NCBI GenBank assembly: GCA_900660155.1
Contig: CABFPE010000197.1
Location: 485,712 to 549,711, forward strand
Direction of reading: 5' to 3'
DNA from: Hofstenia miamia
Lineage: Eukaryota > Xenacoelomorpha > Acoela > Hofsteniidae
Length of the DNA stretch: 64,000 nucleotides
Positions within the stretch are counted from its first letter, which is position 1, and each line of letters opens with the position of its first letter. Under the pieces are notes generated by a model. That model was not told where the DNA came from. It saw nothing but the letters and a program-made list of their open reading frames with translations, and ran no database searches. Position numbers and translations under genes: made by a program. Shown one piece after another: positions 59,772 through 64,000 of this stretch.

Positions 59772-60272
59772 ATGGAAGGCTTTGTGCAAGTGCACTTGGA
59801 ATTATCATGGAATAGATTGATTCTTCGCTGCGATCAATGCGAACAGTGCGTCAAAACCATCCTGAAAACTACACAACATTGGTTCCGATCAGTATATGCT
59901 ATCACACTGATGCTTATTCTACTTTCAATATCGAATTCTCTCACATTTAACTACCAAAATGCATTGCAGGCTATAACCTACGTTTTCATAAAGTACTCGC
60001 AGTATGTTTGGAGGAATGACTCCACAACTTTTCATTATTGTCCTGTTTGTAAATTTAGAATAGGCTCCATCGGCTCATACGCGTTTGTGAATCTACTGAA
60101 AAGCGAAAGTAATTACATTGCCTCATACATACCGAATGAAGACAGTTTCACAGTAATAGACATTATAACACACTTTTGCCTTGGATTATACTACAGTGTT
60201 TTTTTAAACTTAAGCTTAATGGTGCTACGTTTTTTAGATAGATTGTTAATAAGAAATTATAGCTTTAACTGA
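59772..60272 (+). CDS. Unidentified 166-aa membrane protein ORF, antisense in FCHo intron
   Basis: Open from ATG 59772 (MEGFVQVHLELSWNRLILRC) to TGA. At this base composition a frame this long is unlikely by chance. It has two hydrophobic segments, about residues 41-59 (VYAITLMLILLSISNSLTF) and a second near residues 136-158, and clustered cysteines (C20, C23, C26; YCPVC near residue 91). No family is recognised. A TTTATACA at about 59628 and a TCAGT near 59663 could form a TATA-Inr promoter. It lies on the opposite strand between two FCHo exons. It may be a single-exon gene, an exon of one, or a decayed element. Confidence 0.45.
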   Translation: MEGFVQVHLELSWNRLILRCDQCEQCVKTILKTTQHWFRSVYAITLMLILLSISNSLTFNYQNALQAITYVFIKYSQYVWRNDSTTFHYCPVCKFRIGSIGSYAFVNLLKSESNYIASYIPNEDSFTVIDIITHFCLGLYYSVFLNLSLMVLRFLDRLLIRNYSFN

Positions 60273-60314
60273 AAACATTATTTTAGCTTTTTACAAAGAC
60301 TTAATCAGATGTGG

Positions 60315-60347
60315 AATCGGGTTGAGCTTTTAAAACCCAACCCGATT
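60315..60347. repeat. 10-bp inverted repeat with AACCCGA words
   Basis: AATCGGGTTG and its reverse complement CAACCCGATT, 13 bases apart, shortly after the unidentified ORF. The same AACCCGA word is dense at 39385-39690. Confidence 0.7.
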
Positions 60348-60750
60348 TGTTTAACACCAACCCAAAATGAAAATTTTAACCAGATTTCAACTAGAATTTC
60401 AAAAATCATCAAGTATTAAATTGATAAAAATTATAATTCACCAAATGCGTATTTAAAATTTAATTTCTTTTGATGTTTTGAAAAAGAATTTACTATTTCT
60501 AAGGCTACTATGTTGTCAGCTGCCAGTGAGGAGCGTCGTTCAGTCACAGTAAGTCCATAAGAAGAGAAGCCTCACTCAGATCGACCAATTACCTTTTAAA
60601 AACAAATAATTTCCACTTTATAGTCTTAGCAGATACATGTACATATTGTTCTCTTCACGACATTGCGGAAACTACAGATTTTAAGTGATAAATCGAAAAT
60701 ATTTGCATAATTTTAGAAAGTTTAATAAGTAACATTCATAGTAAACGTAC

Positions 60751-60947
60751 GTGGAGCAGTCGCCTCCTTTGAAAAGACTGTTGACAGTTTCAGTAATGGC
60801 ACAGGCGATAGGAATAGTTTCACTGCTTCCCAGAGTTAGCGGACTTGGACCGCGGGAGGAGCCCAATGGAAGTGAAGCAAAGCCAGTAGAGCCTACAGAC
60901 CCAATACTTTCCGTTCGGGCACGACTAGGCATGTGTACCGGACTTAT
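60751..60947 (-). CDS. FCHo: FCHo muniscin exon: start of mu-homology domain
   Basis: Encodes a Ser/Gly-rich linker ([20 protein letters not shown]) followed by [20 protein letters not shown] and [17 protein letters not shown]. Vertebrate FCHO2/SGIP1 read RGPSPVSLG, DTLPVAVALTE, NAYFKGAD in the same place, where the mu-homology domain begins. Acceptor atattag, donor CCAC|gtacgt; phase 0 in, phase 2 out. Muniscins bind membrane and AP-2/Eps15 to start clathrin-coated pits. Confidence 0.93.
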
Positions 60948-61174
60948 CTAATATAAGTTTATTTTAATTCAATATTTCAAAGGCAAAACCTTTTTGAAAC
61001 TTTAGATTCACCTTAATTAAATTAGCCAATTATTTTGACAAAAAAAATTTAGGGCAGCAAAAAAAACAAACGTGATCAGTGTTGATAAAACTATATCATC
61101 TTCAATGTACGACAAAGTAAAAAATGAATGAAATAAAAATGGAATAGTATATTAAACGACTTATAAAATCTGAC

Positions 61175-61302
61175 TTGTGGTTTGGAAGTGGAGTTTGAAT
61201 TTTCCCAAGGTTTACTCCAATTGTTAGTGACTAAGAAAGGTGCGGCGTTTGAAGGTGGAAGAGGTCTAGCAGGTGGAATCGTTGGAGCCCCACCAAACGA
61301 AT
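61175..61302 (-). CDS. FCHo: FCHo linker exon (Pro-rich)
   Basis: Reads SFGGAPTIPPARPLPPSNAA then PFLVTNNWSKPWENSN. A proline-rich linker with a KPW, typical of the disordered region between F-BAR and mu-homology domains. The call rests mainly on splice phases: two bases complete an Asn codon with the exon at 62255-62367, and it ends in phase 0 before the exon at 60751-60947. The donor CAA|gtcaga is weak. Confidence 0.75.
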
Positions 61303-61309
61303 CTACAAA

Positions 61310-62250
61310 AATTCAACCTTAACGTTTGAAAAAGCAGAAAGAGGCTCAAATCAATGAAGAAAATTATGAGAATTAACATTAATAGCATACCCGTCTTATC
61401 CAGAAATCTTTTTAATATATTGGAAATATTCTTGGAAAAATTGCCATTAATAGAAAATTACTGTCCATTTGAAAGTACATATGATATTACGACCTTAGAA
61501 TAGACAAATCGAATCAAACCCGCTTAGTTTTTGTGGAATTAATGCTGTGAAATGGATTTTTGTCATGCTAAATTCATAAGTGTTTGAATGCATTGTTCTT
61601 AATGCGTTTGTTTTAATAATACACTCTACCTGGAGCGCCTTAGCAGTGAACTGGTTGTAGTTCGTGTATGACTTCAATATTTCCATGATTCGAATTGCAA
61701 GAATTCGTGTTGGAATCGAATTGTCACAGTGGTCTATACGATATGTGCATAAAGGCGTTAACTTTTTCACATGAAATTCTTCAAATTTGTACACAGGTTG
61801 TTGTTGGTAGGGTCGTTGTAGAAATAACGGAATTTAATGCTTTGAAAATTCGAAGTGACGCAAATGGATAAAATTATAAGATTTCTGGTAACTAATGCGC
61901 CATTTCGAAAGAAAATTACATCAAAGCTTTACGAATGCTTCATTAACAAAATGAAACAATTTTAGGAATGATTTTATTAACAAAAACTAAAAACCACAGA
62001 AAATATATTTCTGGAGAGACTACCTAAACTTCATAAACTCACAGTGGGATAAGTCCAGCGAGAAGAAGTTTGTTATAGATATTGAGCATTTGAAAACCTT
62101 TTCATAATGATCGATAATTGAAGTAAAAATGTCGATTAGATACAATTCATATATGAGAAATGAAAATAGTTTCGGAATAAATGTCATGAGAAGAATAATT
62201 TGCTGCCTACAACCACAATATAGATTGGCATCGTTAGAAAAACAAAACAC
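61310..62250. other. FCHo intron, nothing recognised
   Basis: AT-rich intron with only chance-length open frames. Confidence 0.5.
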
Positions 62251-62254
62251 CTAC

Positions 62255-62367
62255 TTGTTGTTCCGTTAGTGAGCGGCTCATTAGTGGGTGATGGCATTCG
62301 ATTTGAACTGACTGGTTGCTTGTAAAGACCCAAAATGTCATCGTTATCTATGGGTGTATTGTTGATA
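62255..62367 (-). CDS. FCHo: FCHo linker exon, most 5' in window
   Basis: Reads INNTPIDNDDILGLYKQPVS then SNRMPSPTNEPLTNGTT, an acidic, Ser/Pro-rich linker. Acceptor attcatttag, donor CAACAA|gtaggt; phases agree with the next exon. Further upstream exons, including the F-BAR domain that distinguishes FCHo from SGIP1, should lie right of the window or in undetected exons before 64000. Confidence 0.7.
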
Positions 62368-62909
62368 CTAAATGAATAAATCGGAATAACCAAACATTTA
62401 ATAGATTCTCTGCGACAGAAATTAAAATAATGTTCGCAATCAATTATACAAACACACATATATTTTCATGATGGATTAACTAAACTAAATAAAATTGAAT
62501 AACATTTTATTAACAAACTTTGAAGTAATTTTTCATACATGGATTCGCCTACATTGTCAATAATTGCTGAGAACTTTTAGCCTGCATCTTAGATATACTG
62601 AGCGACTTGCATTGGAAATACGAGTTTGCAGATGTTATCCGTTTGCATCCGACATTTATTATGATGGAGAGTGATTCCAAGCCCAAGTAAGAAAATATTT
62701 AGAAAGAGTATGAAAATCATTTATAAACAACACTGATAACGAGTTATTAAAGTCAAATCATCACACAAAGTCCTAGTCATTAGTTGTTAGAGGAAACCGA
62801 GAACTTGAATAAACATTCAAGCAATACATATTTGTTGCATCTATGCCATCCGAAACACATTAAAAGAACTTACTACATTCTAGTTACCTTTTGTACACTT
62901 TTACGCTAG

Positions 62910-63970
62910 TCGCACACTGCCGTAAAGTTTAACAGGCATAAAGAGTTAAATAAAACCCAATTCATTAGCAAAAATTACAACTAAAAGAATATATTTTGAT
63001 TTATTTATGATATGCATGCGAGTGTTATTGTGCAATTTTATCAAAAAAAATTAAATACACATAATATTAATGTGATATATCATTTGATTTTGATAACTTC
63101 GAAGATTTTGATGTTGAAAAGATCATTGCTTACTAAAAAGAATATCCTCCCTAGTTTTAATAACAAAGCAAACCTATTTGAAATGGCAGATGCCTTGGTA
63201 ATTAACTACAATCAATCACATTTCCACTTTAGTAAACAAAGTCAATATTTTAAGATAGGTTGGCGCAAAAATCGAATTATTTACATTATGAAAATTTGTT
63301 TACCCAAATGCAGCAACAAATAAAAACCTGTGGTAATTAATTCCTTGTAATTATGAATTTTATTTATATCGTCTTTGTGTAATAAATATTCAGTGGCGTT
63401 CAAATTGAGATCGATATTGTTTGCATTACCTCACTTTACTTCACTTTACTTAAGACTTCGTACACTGCCGGAAAGGTTTACTTAAGAATCCAACAGAACC
63501 GATTGTGTAATTATCTACTTGAAACCTTACTTTACTTAAGAGCTCGTAAACTGCCGGTAAGTAAAAATTTTTTAATTTACTTTGCTTACCGGCAGTGTAA
63601 GGTAAATAATTCGATTTTTGTTTACTAAAGTGGAATGTGATTGATTGTAGTTAATTACCAAGACATCTGTTATTTCAAATAGGTTTGCTTTGTTATTAAA
63701 ACTAGGGAGGATATTCTTTTTAGTAAGCAATGATCTTTTCAACATCAAAATCTTCGAAGTTATCAAAATCAAATGATATATCAAATTAACATTTTATGCA
63801 TTCAATTTTTTTGATTAAATTGCACAATAACACTCTCATGCATATCATAAATAAATCAAAATATATTCTTTTTTTGTGGTAATTTTTGCTGATAAATTGA
63901 GTTTTATTTAACTCATTATGTCAGTTAAACAATGATAATACTTTACTTTACAGTAGTGTACCAGGTCTTA
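62910..63970. mobile_element. Foldback element with ~380-bp inverted arms
   Basis: 62910-63290 returns inverted at about 63594-63960; both arms can be translated to nearly the same peptide (SKILMLKRSLLTKKNILPSF), which is a by-product of the inversion. A CTTAAGA...ACTGCCGGTAA-type motif recurs about five times at the arm ends and in the loop (62912, 63454, 63535, 63590, 63945). It may extend past the window edge. Confidence 0.8.
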
Positions 63971-64000
63971 AAGTAAAGTAAAATCCAATTATAAAATTCT

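Noticed and set aside
62635..62698. Plus-strand MMESDSKPK start with a gtaaga donor as a new gene start
   Set aside because: Only nine codons, no recognisable family and no promoter evidence; likely chance.
63012..63784. Two similar peptides on opposite strands as possible paralogous genes
   Set aside because: They are the two inverted arms of one foldback element and have no coding signature.
1..64000. CRISPR arrays, operons, tRNA or rRNA genes
   Set aside because: Eukaryotic intron-bearing sequence; the only regular repeats are microsatellites and a 17-bp tandem repeat, and I recognised no tRNA or rRNA sequence.

Overview
The window is AT-rich metazoan DNA, most likely from an invertebrate; I cannot name the species. 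The evidence is spliced genes with GT-AG introns, an even-skipped-type homeobox gene, a 4E-BP gene, an FCHo/muniscin gene, and a dense mix of animal transposons (Penelope-like, CR1/L2-like LINE, hAT, mariner, Tc1/pogo, piggyBac, MULE and foldback elements). It is a draft assembly: two N runs (25610-25702 and 37896-38141) and three single-N joins (896, 17475, 50636), each next to duplicated or misplaced sequence.

Layout. 1-2976: overlapping contig ends (1-895 repeated at 2082-2976) with a MULE-type MITE. 2966-7624 (+): complete three-exon 4E-BP gene, 117 aa, its first intron holding a foldback element and a Penelope endonuclease relic. 9.5-20.2 kb: a transposon graveyard (possible ISXO2-like relic, Penelope, several LINE reverse transcriptases on both strands, piggyBac), including one LINE (17.2-18.9 kb) with less AT-rich, better preserved sequence. 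20-29 kb: mostly unexplained AT-rich DNA with microsatellites, a Penelope relic and a hAT-type MITE. 29600-31019 (+): two-exon eve-like homeobox gene behind a TATA box and five inverted CCAAT boxes. 37248-39116 (+): long open Penelope-like reverse transcriptase reading frame without the GIY-YIG endonuclease. 40948-62367 (-): seven confident exons, plus a possible tiny last exon, of the mu-homology half of an FCHo/SGIP1 muniscin; the F-BAR half would lie beyond the right edge. Its 13.5 kb intron holds a mariner split by an apparently intact hAT transposon, a second duplicated contig join, and Tc1/pogo relics. An unidentified 167-codon ORF (59772-60272) lies antisense in another FCHo intron. 62.9-64 kb: a large foldback element.

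The three host genes have unrelated roles: translation control (4E-BP), transcriptional patterning (eve) and clathrin-pit initiation (FCHo). Nothing suggests they act together. The most notable points are the intact hAT inserted in a dead mariner with an exact 8-bp target duplication, a 4E-BP lacking the first TP phospho-site, and a very short Eve-type protein carrying an N-terminal eh1-like repressor motif.
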